Assembly: GCA_015039465.1 (NCBI GenBank)
Contig: MU130378.1
Location: 1,554,570-1,618,569 of the forward strand
Length of the DNA stretch: 64,000 nt
From: Phlegmacium glaucopus
Taxonomy: Eukaryota > Basidiomycota > Agaricomycetes > Agaricales > Cortinariaceae
Direction: 5' to 3'
Shown here: positions 1 to 10,900 of the stretch, piece after piece
Position numbering within the stretch: position 1 is the stretch's first letter
Layout of the letters: every line of letters starts with the position of its first letter
Made by a program: the position numbers and the translations under genes
Notes under the pieces: model-generated
Told to the model about the DNA's origin: nothing
What the model saw: only the letters and a program-made list of their open reading frames with translations
Database searches by the model: none

Positions 1-1555
1 GCTGGACTTAGACTGGGAAGGATCGGGTTCCAGCAGGGTTTCCATGCAACCCATGCAAAAACCCCCTCGCATACAAGAACCTAAAAAGCAAGTAAACATA
101 GTAAAAATAAGTCAACAGGAACGCAAACCCTGGAACAGACCACGCACCACAAACAAACTCTGTTGTCTCTTCAAGATTTAATTGCAATCGTTTTTGAGGC
201 ATGGAATCGTCTTCGTTATCCTGCCGCGTTTCCCATTCTTTTCGGTCTTTTTCCCTCACCGCCTTAAGAACTTCATCCCGCTGGTGGCCTGCCAGACATT
301 TCCAATGAGCACTAACCGGGCATTTAAGACTAGAAAGATGTTAGAAAGAGACCAACAAATACTGCGAATAAGCAACGAACCAGGTCACCCAACCGCCCAT
401 ATCGATATATTTCTGTTCATCTTCAGATTCTTCGAAATCGTCATCCGTGCTTCGCTTCCTTTTTTTCCCTCTGCCTTTAGACTTTTTCTTGAATGCTGCA
501 AGCAGCAAATGAGCTGGTTTAAGGTGACATTTCTCACAAATATTGCGATGACGGCGCAACGCCTCGTGTTCCTCATCGTCAGGGAAGGGATCGTCTTGTA
601 TAGTGGTCACAGCGCGGATACGACCATACATTGGCTTTGGTTGAGTAAATTTCTTTATTTTGGTTTTGCCTTTGCCCTTCTCATCCTCGTCGAGGTAGTC
701 TTCTTCATCCGTGATCAGACTGATTTTTGTCACTTTGCTACGCGTAGATCGACGTATTGGACCTGATTTTTGGTCGCTGGCATCGCTTTCGGAGTCGGCA
801 AAAGTCATAACCTTTCTCAACCTGGACTTCCTTGGGCTAAAAGGAAGCTCTTTCGTCGCGGTCGACTTGGCGCGGCGTGAAAGATGTTTCCTCATAGGCG
901 CGTTGTAATCATCATCCTCATAGCTTTCTTCACTTTCCTCTCCTTCCGACGAGGTGACAATTGCCTCTCCATCTGTCGATGGCGCATTTTGTTCATTTCT
1001 GATACGAATCTTGACATTGACGCGCGAGAGAGGGTGAATGTATTGTGCTGATGGATCGAAAGCTTCAAGTTCTCCTTCGGCCTTCGCCAGCCCTGTAATC
1101 ACTTGGATAAGGTTGAGATTTCAATGGCAATAAGATATGGCTTACTATATTTATCAACTATGTCTCTATATTTCTCCGCAAAAGGGATTGCAGGAAACTA
1201 TTCGAGACGCGTTAATAATTATTGAAAATCAGAAAGGCTGGTGAAGGACGCGTACTCGGCGTGCAATACCACCATCGTATCGTGCATAATAATATAGGAT
1301 ATTGCCTTCGCGATATTCCCCAATAACTTCATTTACACGGGTCTCACTTTCTGCCCGCAAAGAGGTTTCGTTCACTGGTTTATATTGCTTTTTGAGGGCA
1401 GCTGGAAGGCTTGGAAGCAGAACGAATGGAGCCCGCGACCGCGACATCCTGATCGGTTCTGCAAGAGGCACGACGCTCTGAGAATACCGTTGCGAAGGAG
1501 AAGTCTGAAAATCTGATGATGACGAAGAATCGAAATGGCTTTGTAGGACCTTCAT
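1..1555 (-). CDS. PHD-finger chromatin protein, likely N-terminal part of a CHD/Mit1-like remodeller (partial)
   Basis: The start codon is at 1555 and the gene runs off the left edge, so the C-terminal part is missing. At least four exons are visible. Exon 1 ends near 1245 with a Y-rich stretch (GEYREGNILYYYARYD), and a small exon near 1200 continues it with FPAIPFAEKYRDIVDKY. A long acidic, lysine-rich linker follows. Then comes a zinc-finger pattern: ICEKCHLKPAH, a 50-residue basic insertion (KKKSKGRGKKRKRS), then CLKCPVSAHWKCLAG, and finally FVCGSCMRGGFCMGC. The Cys/His order fits a PHD finger split by an insertion, as in fungal CHD3/Mit1-type remodellers. That family normally continues into chromodomain and SNF2 helicase regions, which would lie beyond base 1. 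The PHD call is from the sequence; the remodeller identity is inference. Confidence 0.6.
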
Positions 1556-1868
1556 TCATCCCAGAGAAAAGTCTGCCGATGCGAGACTTATGTAATTAGA
1601 CGTTACATAATATAACTTTTAAATTGAGTATAAAAGACAAATAAAAGATCTCTCAGAGACAATAACAGTGACGACAATGATTTACTAGGGGTTCATGATG
1701 ACCTTAAAATTGCGTTGTAACTTTATCGCTAATATGGTTTATTGTGGGAATTAACAAAAAACTGCGGTAATTTGATTATTTAACACAAGCTTTGATTACG
1801 GTTATGTCAGGCCCAAAGTCAGTTGGAGAACAATTACCAACTTGCAAATATATTCAAGCATCAACGCT
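1556..1868. other. Divergent intergenic region between the PHD protein and SEC8
   Basis: About 310 bases, AT-rich, between two head-to-head genes. No conserved element or RNA gene was recognised. It presumably carries both promoters. Confidence 0.5.
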
Positions 1869-1964
1869 ATGGCCAGTGACGACAATTCTTGTCTTCTCGG
1901 TATAGATAGAATCCAAGATTTCGATAGAGCTTTCGATTTGAATAGTGAACGAACTCAGAGGTAA
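1869..1964 (+). promoter_or_regulatory. Possible upstream ORF (31 codons) ahead of SEC8
   Basis: An ATG at 1869 opens a 31-codon frame that ends in TAA at 1962-1964, three bases before the first in-frame ATG of SEC8 (1968). I tested a splice that would join this frame to SEC8 and the phase did not fit, so it may be a regulatory uORF. It could also lie upstream of the transcription start. Confidence 0.35.
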
Positions 1965-1967
1965 CAG

Positions 1968-4900
1968 ATGTCACGCATCAGCCTTATTCTCATGTCTCGA
2001 TATCCTACGCGTCGGCGCTCCCCGTCGGTTACAAATGGAGTCTCTTATATATCTTCAACGGCATCAAGTACCTCAGCAGTCCGGCCTTTACAAATCTCGC
2101 GACCAGAATCACGACCTACAACCCCAGTCAACACAATCACGTCTACTTCGCCTTCTTATCCACCACCGCCTAATACCGTACCCCTTGGTCCTTCCCGTCC
2201 ACAACGATCTGAGTTGAGAGCTCGAGCTGAATATTCCGAATCTGAAAGAACGTCCATTTCGTCAGATCCCTACAAGGATAGTGCAAGCACACGGTCTGAG
2301 TAGGTGATCTCTTCCTTTTTATGGCAAGTCATAGACTGATGTGAGCTATATAGCAGCACTCCCTACCGTATAGCACCGAACTCGGCGAACAATATGAATG
2401 CGATCACTGGCTCACGATCCAAACCACAACGACTTGAGACTAACGGGGACCAGATAACCCATGCTCCCCTAAATCCTGCTTCATCCGCCTCTCAGTCGGC
2501 TGGGCCAAGGAAAGGTCAAAACCCTGACGAAGTTGATGACTACAACTATCAAAGAGAAAGGGAACTTGAAATTGAGGCGGAAAGGGCGAGGCAACAATGG
2601 ATACGTGATAAAGGGTTAGGTCTTCGAACAAAAGGGAACGCCAGGAGGGGAGAAATCGACGGTATGTCTATTACTTACATCAGTTCTGGCAACCAGGATC
2701 CAACTTGTGATTGTATGGGCGGATTCTTGTTGGAACTTCTTCCTACTTGTTCAGGACAGCTCGTCTCTATTGAGTCAACTTCCTTTCACGTCATGAATTT
2801 CCTTTCCTCGGTTGTCATCATTTTCCCGACACTGAGCTAGGTTGTCCAACGTCAACAATTCTAACAATATTTTTATGCCAACAGCCGTTCTCGATCAGGT
2901 AAAGGATGGATGGGAGTTTGTAATTGACCCAGATGTGCGAGGAGTTTCTTTAAAATATTCATTGTATAACTTATGCAATGTAGTTCAACAATGTGGATCT
3001 TGCTTTGCAACTTCTGGATCAATCTTCCCTTGGAAAAGACATTGATTCTTTCCGCCGAACAAAGGATACCCTGTCGAAAGCTTTAAAAGGATCCGTAGAT
3101 AGTATGTCTATTTCCTCTTTGCGTTATTTTATTTATGCCTCATCGTCCCTCTCATGAAACAGAACATTATCAAGCCTTTGCTGCATCTCTTCCTCATCAC
3201 ACATCCCTGTTAGGTCACCTAAGAGCTGCACAGGTAGAAATATCTGGCGCTCGCGTCGCCCTTCTTGAAGCGAAAGAGTGTTTAGGTGGTAAACGAGCAG
3301 ACCTTGTCCAGCTTTGGAATCGTGGGCAAATGCTGGAAGAGATGATAAAAATATTGGATCAGATGTATGTCTACCTTTTAAAAGAATTGCTTATCGGAAT
3401 CAAACCGTGTTTTGTTGCAGTGAACATCTTAAAACAGTTCCTGACCTGTTAGAAACCCTTATGTCTGAAAAGCGGCTGCTTCAAGCATCTATCCTCCTTA
3501 TTCGAAGCTTGAAAATCATCAACAATCCTGACATGCTTGAAATTGGCGCTGTTGCGGATCTAAGAAGCTATCTCGATAGTCAAGAAGTGGTTCGTAGTAA
3601 TCTGCTACTAATCCTAGTTATATTGGTTTACCTTGTTATAGGCTCTCCGTGAGATCCTCATCGATGAACTTCAAAACCACCTTTACCTCAAATCTTTTTG
3701 GTGTGAATCAAGATGGTCGGCCTATGTGCCAAATCAACAAAGTCGTGAGTAACTGTTACAGAATTCATTTATTGTCTTATTTCTCCAATCAGTTCCGAAG
3801 ACCGAAATTGGTGCTGAGCCGGCGGCCCAGCGGCCAGGAGACCCACAACCCCCGCCCCCTTCGTTGCAACTCACTCGTTTGATTCGATTCTTGAACAACC
3901 TCGAGCTTCGGCCGAACGATCCACCTTGTGATCTGAGTGACACAACTCATGGTCGTCCTTCCTTGAACAACACCTCTGGATCAAGTTTGAATAACAGTTC
4001 AACAGCAGCCGTTTATCTTTCTTCTAGTCTCAATCCTGAAGCTGACTCATTTACCTATATGGAAACTCTATTAGAGTCCCTGGCTGTCCTCGGAAAGCTA
4101 GGGAACGCGCTAGATAATATCGCACAACGCCTACCGGGTGAAATATTCGCATTGGTGGAGACAACCTTGGATGAAGTGGAAGAAAGAGTAGAATATGGTC
4201 GAAGAAGATCGTCATTTGCTTTAATTTCAGGTTTGGGCAAGTCAGAAGGCGTCTATACCTTTAACACCTGCCACGCCTCTGTCGACTCAACCGTAGGCAC
4301 TAAAACCCCTCTCATGAAATCCTCCTCCCTCCGACTGTCGGCATTGGAGTCTTTGGCAACGCGTGTTGATCATGATATTCTGAAAGATCTCTTCTGGACT
4401 CTTTACTCAAAATTAGATGCTGTTGCTCAGGGGTTAAGGGTGGTGACTGAAGTCACTACCCGCATAGGATCCGTATGGCTTATCGTCTATCTGCGCTTTC
4501 TTGTCCTTATGAAAAGTCTAATCTAGAGACGAGATTACAAGGACTCCTCTGGGACCAAACCAGTGACGCTATTTCCCCTACCTGAAATCTGGAGCCACAT
4601 TCAAACAGAGGTACGCGATCACTAAGAGCACTACTATAAATGTCAACCTCAAGTCCTAATATCAAGGTTCGGACTCTCATTCAAACCTACCTTACCGATG
4701 AACAGCAAGGATCATCGTCAAGCAGAAATCCTATTTCATCGATAAACGAGATACTTCGTGATGGGAAGTTTAACAGAGATAGGAACAAGGTTTGCTCCCT
4801 TTATACTGTATACCACAAGCTCCCAACCTTGGGTTATCTTCTAGCCAGTTTTCCGGTTTTCTGATACAGACATGAAAATCACTAATAAGGCACTTCGACC

Positions 4901-6926
4901 ACATGAAGATAGCTTAACAAGAGTGTTGAAAGACACTATGCCCGGGCTTGCGCCTAACGCCGGTGGTGATACCTCTCAAACCGTCGTCACCAGCGCCACA
5001 GATGAACGTCTGCTCGGAATTGATCAACAGCATCGTCTTTTGATACGACCTGATGCTTTTCATGTCACAGTCCTTTTCCAGCCGACATTAAGTTTCTTGC
5101 AGCGTGTGTCAGAAACCCTTCCTACAGGGGTAGAATCGCCTCAAACTTCGAGTGTTGTTTTGGACCAATTTGTTTTAAATGTCTATCTACCTCGACTAGA
5201 AGAAAAGGTGTCAGATTTATTTCATGAAGCTGTGACTGGTATCTATCTATCTAGTCCTCGCTGCCTGAAATCGATCCTTATGACATTATCAGGACCAGAA
5301 ATGTTTCAACCAGATCCACTCTCCTGGCGCCTTTCACCCCAACCTCTTGCCAAAGTATGTGGTATTCATCTTATTTTTCGTTTCTAACAAAAGAATTGAA
5401 GGCAAGCACACATCTTATGGCCCTCATAAACTCTCTATGTGTCATGCTTCGCAGGAGTCCATTCCACCGAGAAAATTATTCGAGGCTGATACTGGGCGTC
5501 GTAATACAATTCTATCAAAGATGCAGTGATCGATTTCAGGCACTTACTACCACACCTGCGGTCAATGGTGACCAGGAAGCTCAGGTCGCACTTGCAGCAC
5601 AGTGGGCCCAAAGGTCGGAGCTGCAAACTTGTTTAATCGAGTTAATGTCAATGAAGGTGCAACGTTTCCAGTAACCGGTGGCCTTCAACTGACATAATAT
5701 TTTAGGAACCTAATGGCCCCAGGCAGCAGGAACTTTACCGCCAGGAGACGCGGATAGAGATGGATTTCTTAGGGCAGAAAAAGATTTCCAAAGTTGATCT
5801 GATGTCCTCAACACGGAATCTAGCAGCTCTCGCTAGCCTGCATCGCAGTGTGGTTTGTTCCTTAGTTGCTGCATTGACCGGTGGCCCTGATTTTGTTGTA
5901 GTCGTGGTTTTCAGCAGAACTCAACGCCTTGAGGGACCGAACTCAGGACACATTATCTACTATGACTCCCAACAACCTCGAACCCCTTACAGGTTTCACA
6001 CCTTCCACATCGTATATGCCATCCTTACCCTCAGAGTCATTGCTGGAATCACTCAGTCTCCCACTTTCTCGCGAGATGGCACTGTAGGTCCTGTCATTCT
6101 ATTCATTTTTTAACACGACTCACTTAGAACCAGACGATTCCAAGCTTTGCTGAAGACTTACGATCAGCTTGGAACTGTCATCTTGGATACCATCCGCATT
6201 GATCTTCGCTGCCGAACAATGCACTACCTGGATGCAGCTTTGAATCACGTCAGCTTTCCCAAACCTGGTATCCTTAGTCATTACTCACTCGAAGCTCTAG
6301 GGAAACTATGACTCTAATTATGAAGCTGCTGAGCCTGATCCTCATGTCGTCGACTTGAATACAGAACTTGTACAATGTCATGAGTCAATGTCAATAAGAC
6401 TTCCGCCAAAAGACCAACAGTACGTATTCTATGTATTTCCTTCGGCCCATTCCTCCGAGAGAAAAACCAACCATGTGCTAGATATCTATTCTGTGGGCTC
6501 GGTACTTTCATGGAACACATACTTATCTCGGGCGCAAGTCGTTTGCGACTGCCAAATCAGTTTGGAATTAAGAAGATGCTGCGCAACATCCTAGCCTTGC
6601 AGCAGAGCATCAAATCCCTTACGAACGATCGCCAAGACTCAGAGTTTGAAGGAGCAAAGCTCTACTACTCACTCTTCTTCATCTCACCTAAGGTCTTTCT
6701 TCTTCCATGCATTCATTCTTGTGCTGATAAGCATTTCCAGGAAATGCTTGACGGCATCCGAAAAAAGCATTTCTTCAAATTTGATGAATACCAAACCATG
6801 CTTAATCTTCAGTGCGCTGTTGATCCCAATGATGCCGCTACTGGCAAGGCCACCGACCGTAATCATAGTTTGTATGTCATAGAGTTACATGGGTTAGAGA
6901 TGGACAAATCTGATACTTTAAAGTAA
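1968..6926 (+). CDS. SEC8: Exocyst complex component Sec8 (EXOC4)
   Basis: Sec8 is a subunit of the octameric exocyst that tethers secretory vesicles to the plasma membrane at growing tips. About a dozen exons encode a protein above 1,100 residues. The N-terminal 200 residues are disordered (MSRYPTRRRSPSV, then S/P/T-rich). The conserved Sec8 N-terminal domain follows: VLDQVKDGWEFVIDPD, FNNVDLALQLLDQ, HYQAFAASLPHHTSLLGHL, IEHLKTVPDLLETLMSEK and LLQASILLIRSLKII. Helical C-terminal segments include LLIRPDAFHVTVLFQPTL, FHRENYSRLILGVVI and KLYYSLFFIS. The start is either 1968 or the in-frame ATG at 1992; both have weak contexts. The stop at 6926 faces the next gene's stop at 6969, with only 42 bases between them. 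I saw no sign of damage. Confidence 0.9.
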
Positions 6927-6968
6927 ATATTCTTGTTATCTATTGTGATTGTTCTGGACTACATACCT

Positions 6969-8090
6969 TTATTTTGTGACGGAGGCTTCAAGCCATGCGA
7001 GAGTTCTCGAATCTACCTCAGGCAAATATGGAATCGGACGCTGGTAGGGCGGCAGTGATAACTCTGATCGCTGGACAGAAAAGGATCCAGAATTGTCGGA
7101 CGGATTATGAAGTAGCATTGGTAGTCGATTGAGGAGACTTCGGTAACGTCGTTGTAGCCACCGAGAAGAATGCCCAGCTTTGGTGCCTGTCTCAGAGTAG
7201 GCTCGTTCAAGTGATCGCTCTCGCCGGGGAACCGAGGGAGTTTTCAAGATCCCAATCGTTTCTTCGATATCCGCAAAGACCCCGACTTGCATACCGAAAC
7301 CTGGGATAAGCTGCTTCGCTGACTGCATTTTATTCTGGAAAGTTGATGCGTCAGGTCCTACGTGCACCTCGATTGGAGGGAAAACCTTCTTCCACTCAGA
7401 TGCAAAATAGCAGCGTCTTATATTTACTTCTCGTCGTTTACTGAGCGGGCCAAAAATACGAGCGTCGGCGGATGAGGGATCAGCGCGGGCAGGAAGAACG
7501 GGCGGGTTAACTAAATTGCCTATTTTAAGTGGTTTTGTAGTTCGAGAATAAGCGCTTGTCAAGAGAGCCTTCAGCGCCGGCGAGTAGACTGGAGGCCTCG
7601 ATTTTTTGTTTGTAGGAATAATTGGTTGGGGTAAGGGCGCACTAGGATCCGATAACAGTGGCTAATATTAGTCTCCCAAGTAAGTATAAGTTTAGAATAT
7701 GATTTGGCAGATCCACATACCTGCATGAGTTCCCATCTAATTTTTCCTTTTCTACCATAAGCTAGGTCCAGAACGCGATCAAAAGCTTTGGTTTTTCCCA
7801 TGTTAGCTCTGCCAACCAAATTTATTGACTTTTTAATCAATTGGCAAGAGGATATAAACGCGGATAATTACAATATCTGACCTTGGATACAGAGGCTATT
7901 CTGTGAGCACGAAGGCGATCATCTTTGGTAGTCAGAATAGCTTGAACCTCGTCTCTTGCCTTAATCTTGAAGAATTGGCTATTGTGTGTTCAGACAGCTT
8001 CTGGCAAAAAATCTTCATTTCTCACCGAAGGTAAAGATGAGGCAATAGTCCAATTTGTCGAAGATATGACCTGTAAAGGGAGGATACCAT
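6969..8090 (-). CDS. LYR motif-containing protein, Cup1-like
   Basis: A small, probably mitochondrial-type protein. The start at 8090 gives MVSSLYRSYLRQIGLLP, in which the LYR tripeptide sits at residues 5-7. After introns come FFKIKARDEVQAILTTKD, LRAHRIASVSK and then INLVGRANMGKTKAFDRVL with LAYGRKGKIRWELMQPLL. This pattern matches the N-terminal domain of fungal Cup1-like LYR proteins. LYR proteins generally bind acyl carrier protein or help iron-sulfur cluster and respiratory complex assembly; the role of this subgroup is not well known. The C-terminal half (from about residue 110) is less conserved and ends LAWLEASVTK. It lies head-to-head with LSG1, with 150 bases between start codons, and tail-to-tail with SEC8. 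Confidence 0.75.
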
Positions 8091-8240
8091 GGAATCTACC
8101 AGAATGTCAATCAAACATAGTCGCGGAGTAGGTAATGCTTGCTTGAGTTACTAACCACTTGTCACGATTCCGTCACGGCATGGAGAAACAAGATGCAAAT
8201 CGATCATCGGGACATTACTCGATCCTGACCATAATAAGAT

Positions 8241-10583
8241 ATGGTATGGTATTTCACATACTTTTACTCATCCTATTCAGAAATTAAAAGAAGGCGTTTT
8301 GACAGGCTCCTAAGACGAGAGATCCTAACCCCAGCGGTCTGGGACGTGCCATCATAAATAGAAAAGTCAAGGATGCTCGCAAGGCTCATGAATCTGGTTT
8401 AGTAAGAAATACGATTCATCTTCACAATATATTTTTTAAACTTATTCTCTCTAGTACGTTGCCGATAGTGATTCTTCGTCCCGTTTGAAATCGGTTACAC
8501 AAGAACGAGACCTTGATGAATTTCTGAATACCGCTCAACTGGCTGGAACAGAATTCACGGCCGGTACGTTGATTTATTACTAGATTTGATAACTGACATA
8601 TTTTCTTGTTAGAAAGGAGAAATGTCAAAATCATTCAACAAACGACAAGTGCATCCCAGAATCCCTATCTTCTCTCTGATCAAGAAGAAGAGAAGGTGGT
8701 CCAGAAACACGAGGAAAATAAGAAAAGGCTACGAGTACCTCGAAGGCCCGCCTGGAATAAAACGATGACCACTGAAGAATTGGATAGAAATGAAAAGACA
8801 GCATTTTTGGCATGGCGTAGAGGGCTTGCGGAGTAAGTAACAAACGACTCTTCTCTCCTTGGATTTAACAAATGTAATCAAGACTTCAAGATCAAGAAAA
8901 TTTCCTTCTGACACCATTCGAACGTAACCTTGAAGTATGGAGACAATTGTGGCGAGTTCTCGAGCGGTCACATCTCATCGTCCAAATTGTCGATGCTCGA
9001 AATCCTCTACGTTTTCGCTGTGAGGATTTAGAGGAATACATCCAAGATGTTGAGGGTGCTGAAGGAGAATCGGGAACAGGAAAGGGGAAGAGGCGGAGTA
9101 TGTTGCTGATCAATAAAGCTGACCTCCTCACTGCAGAACAAAGGTACTTATTTTTCTTCTTAGAGATCTCGCAAGACGCTGAATGACGTGCTAGATCTCA
9201 ATGGGCAAACTATTTCGATCAACAGCATATACAGTATGCCTTTTACTCTGCCGCCAATGCGGCTGCGCTCCAACAGGCACGAAGAGAAGCAGCGGAAGGT
9301 TCGGAAACGTTGTTTTCATCAGATGAATCGGAGAACGAGGCTAGCGACGATGACCGCGACCTCTCTGGAGAACATTCTGCGCCCTCAATAGATCGCGATG
9401 ACGGTGGGGATGATGCTGACTTATACTTCTCTGCCGAAGAAGATGAAGATGATCAAGATCCTAGAGCAAAAATTCTCTCGGTCGTAGAACTTGAAGAGAT
9501 GTTCTTAAAGGTCGCCCCCAATCTTTCAAGTAAGTATCTACTGCGTTACGATACAACATGACTGTTAATGTGTTCCAGACTTTCCGGACTCTGACGGACA
9601 ACCTTTGACGAAGCTCGTCGTTGGACTAGTGGGCTATCCAAATGTTGGAAAGTCTAGCACTATTAATTCGCTGCTTGGAGAGAAGAAAGTTAGCGTGTCG
9701 TCAACGCCGGGAAAAACGAAGCATTTTCAAACTATCCTTTTGTCGAATGAAATCATGCTTTGCGACTGTCCTGGTTTGGTATTCCCACAGTTTGCGACTA
9801 CGAAGGCCGACCTTGTCTGTGATGGGGTCCTGCCGATTGACCAACTGAAAGAACACACGGGTCCAATCTCGTTGCTCGTGAAGCGACTACCTCAAGAAGT
9901 TTTAGAAGCGACGTATGGTCTTACTATCAAGACTAGAGGAATTGAGGAGGGCGGTGATGGATCCATAACAGCAGAAAATTTTCTCATTGCATATGCAAGT
10001 ATGTTAATTTCATTCAGCTTATGGCAGTATCTTGGCTTAAATTTAATGATGAAAAGTCGGCCGTGGATACACCAGATCTGGCCAAGGCAATCCAGATGAA
10101 GCCCGTTCAGCTCGATATATACTGAAGGACTACGTCAACGGGAAACTGCTCTTTTGCCACCCACCTCCAGGGATCTCGGACACCTCTTTTAACGAGCCGA
10201 CACACAAAAATGCCCTCGTTCGGGTAGCTGGTAAAAAACAGGCACCCGTAACCCGTGTTGGCAAAGATTCCGACACATTTGTACCTTCCAATGTTCTTCC
10301 TTCCCTAAAAGAAAGTCCTGCTCTCAGCCAAGGTAGCCAGTCACGTTTGATTGACGTAGATTTCTTTGAAAAGGGCAGCGGCCTGAATGCACGGCCATTC
10401 ATTCAGGAGAATGGGAAGGAATTTTCACGTCCAAGGCTCTATCCTCATCAAAATACTATCGCCGACAACGGTATCCCAATTCAGGGCCCCCTTCAAGTGC
10501 AGTCACAAAATGTGCGTACTACGGATAAAAAGCACAAGAAGATGAAACGGGTGAAGCAGCGCAGTGGTAAAGGTTATGATTAA
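8241..10583 (+). CDS. LSG1: Large-subunit ribosome export GTPase Lsg1
   Basis: Lsg1 is a cytoplasmic circularly permuted GTPase that releases the export adaptor Nmd3 from 60S pre-ribosomes. Recognised parts in order are GLGRAIINRKVKDARKAHE near the N-terminus; SVTQERDLDEFLNTAQLAG; VPRRPAWNKTMTTEELD; the G4-like NKAD inside LLINKADLLT together with IVQIVDARNPLRFRC; an acidic insertion of about 90 residues; then the G1 P-loop GYPNVGKSSTINSL, the switch segment SSTPGKTKHFQT and the G3 DCPG. This G4-G1-G3 order is the permuted YlqF/Lsg1 arrangement. The basic tail ends KKMKRVKQRSGKGYD. The best N-terminus uses a first exon that is only the ATG (8241-8243), spliced to 8306 to give MAPKTRDPNPSGLG. 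Confidence 0.93.
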
Positions 10584-10900
10584 CCGCAGATCAATATAGT
10601 CAGTAGGTGGACATGTCATAACGCTGTCTATTTTGCTTTTTTGGGTTGAATCACTGTACAACTGGCTTGTAAGTAAGTATTTGCGCCACACTACTTAATT
10701 GTTGATCCCGACCACATATTTAGTCTTGTTTGTAATGGGATCCAAGTTACACAGTTACTACTACTGAGCTCGCGCGTCCGCTTCCACAGGCGCTCGGTAT
10801 CCAGCATTAGTTGACCAAGGGTGCACACCACATACAACGATATATTACTCCCCGACCGTCCTCCCAGTGGCTTGAACCTCTTACTTAACAACTGGCAGCT
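10584..10900. other. Intergenic region upstream of the FHA kinase
   Basis: About 320 bases between two plus-strand genes. It should hold the LSG1 3' end and the kinase promoter. No RNA gene or repeat was recognised. Confidence 0.5.

Noticed and set aside
182..766. Long plus-strand open frame opposite the PHD protein
   Set aside because: It is antisense to exons with clear PHD motifs, shows no recognisable domain and has a composition expected of a shadow frame.
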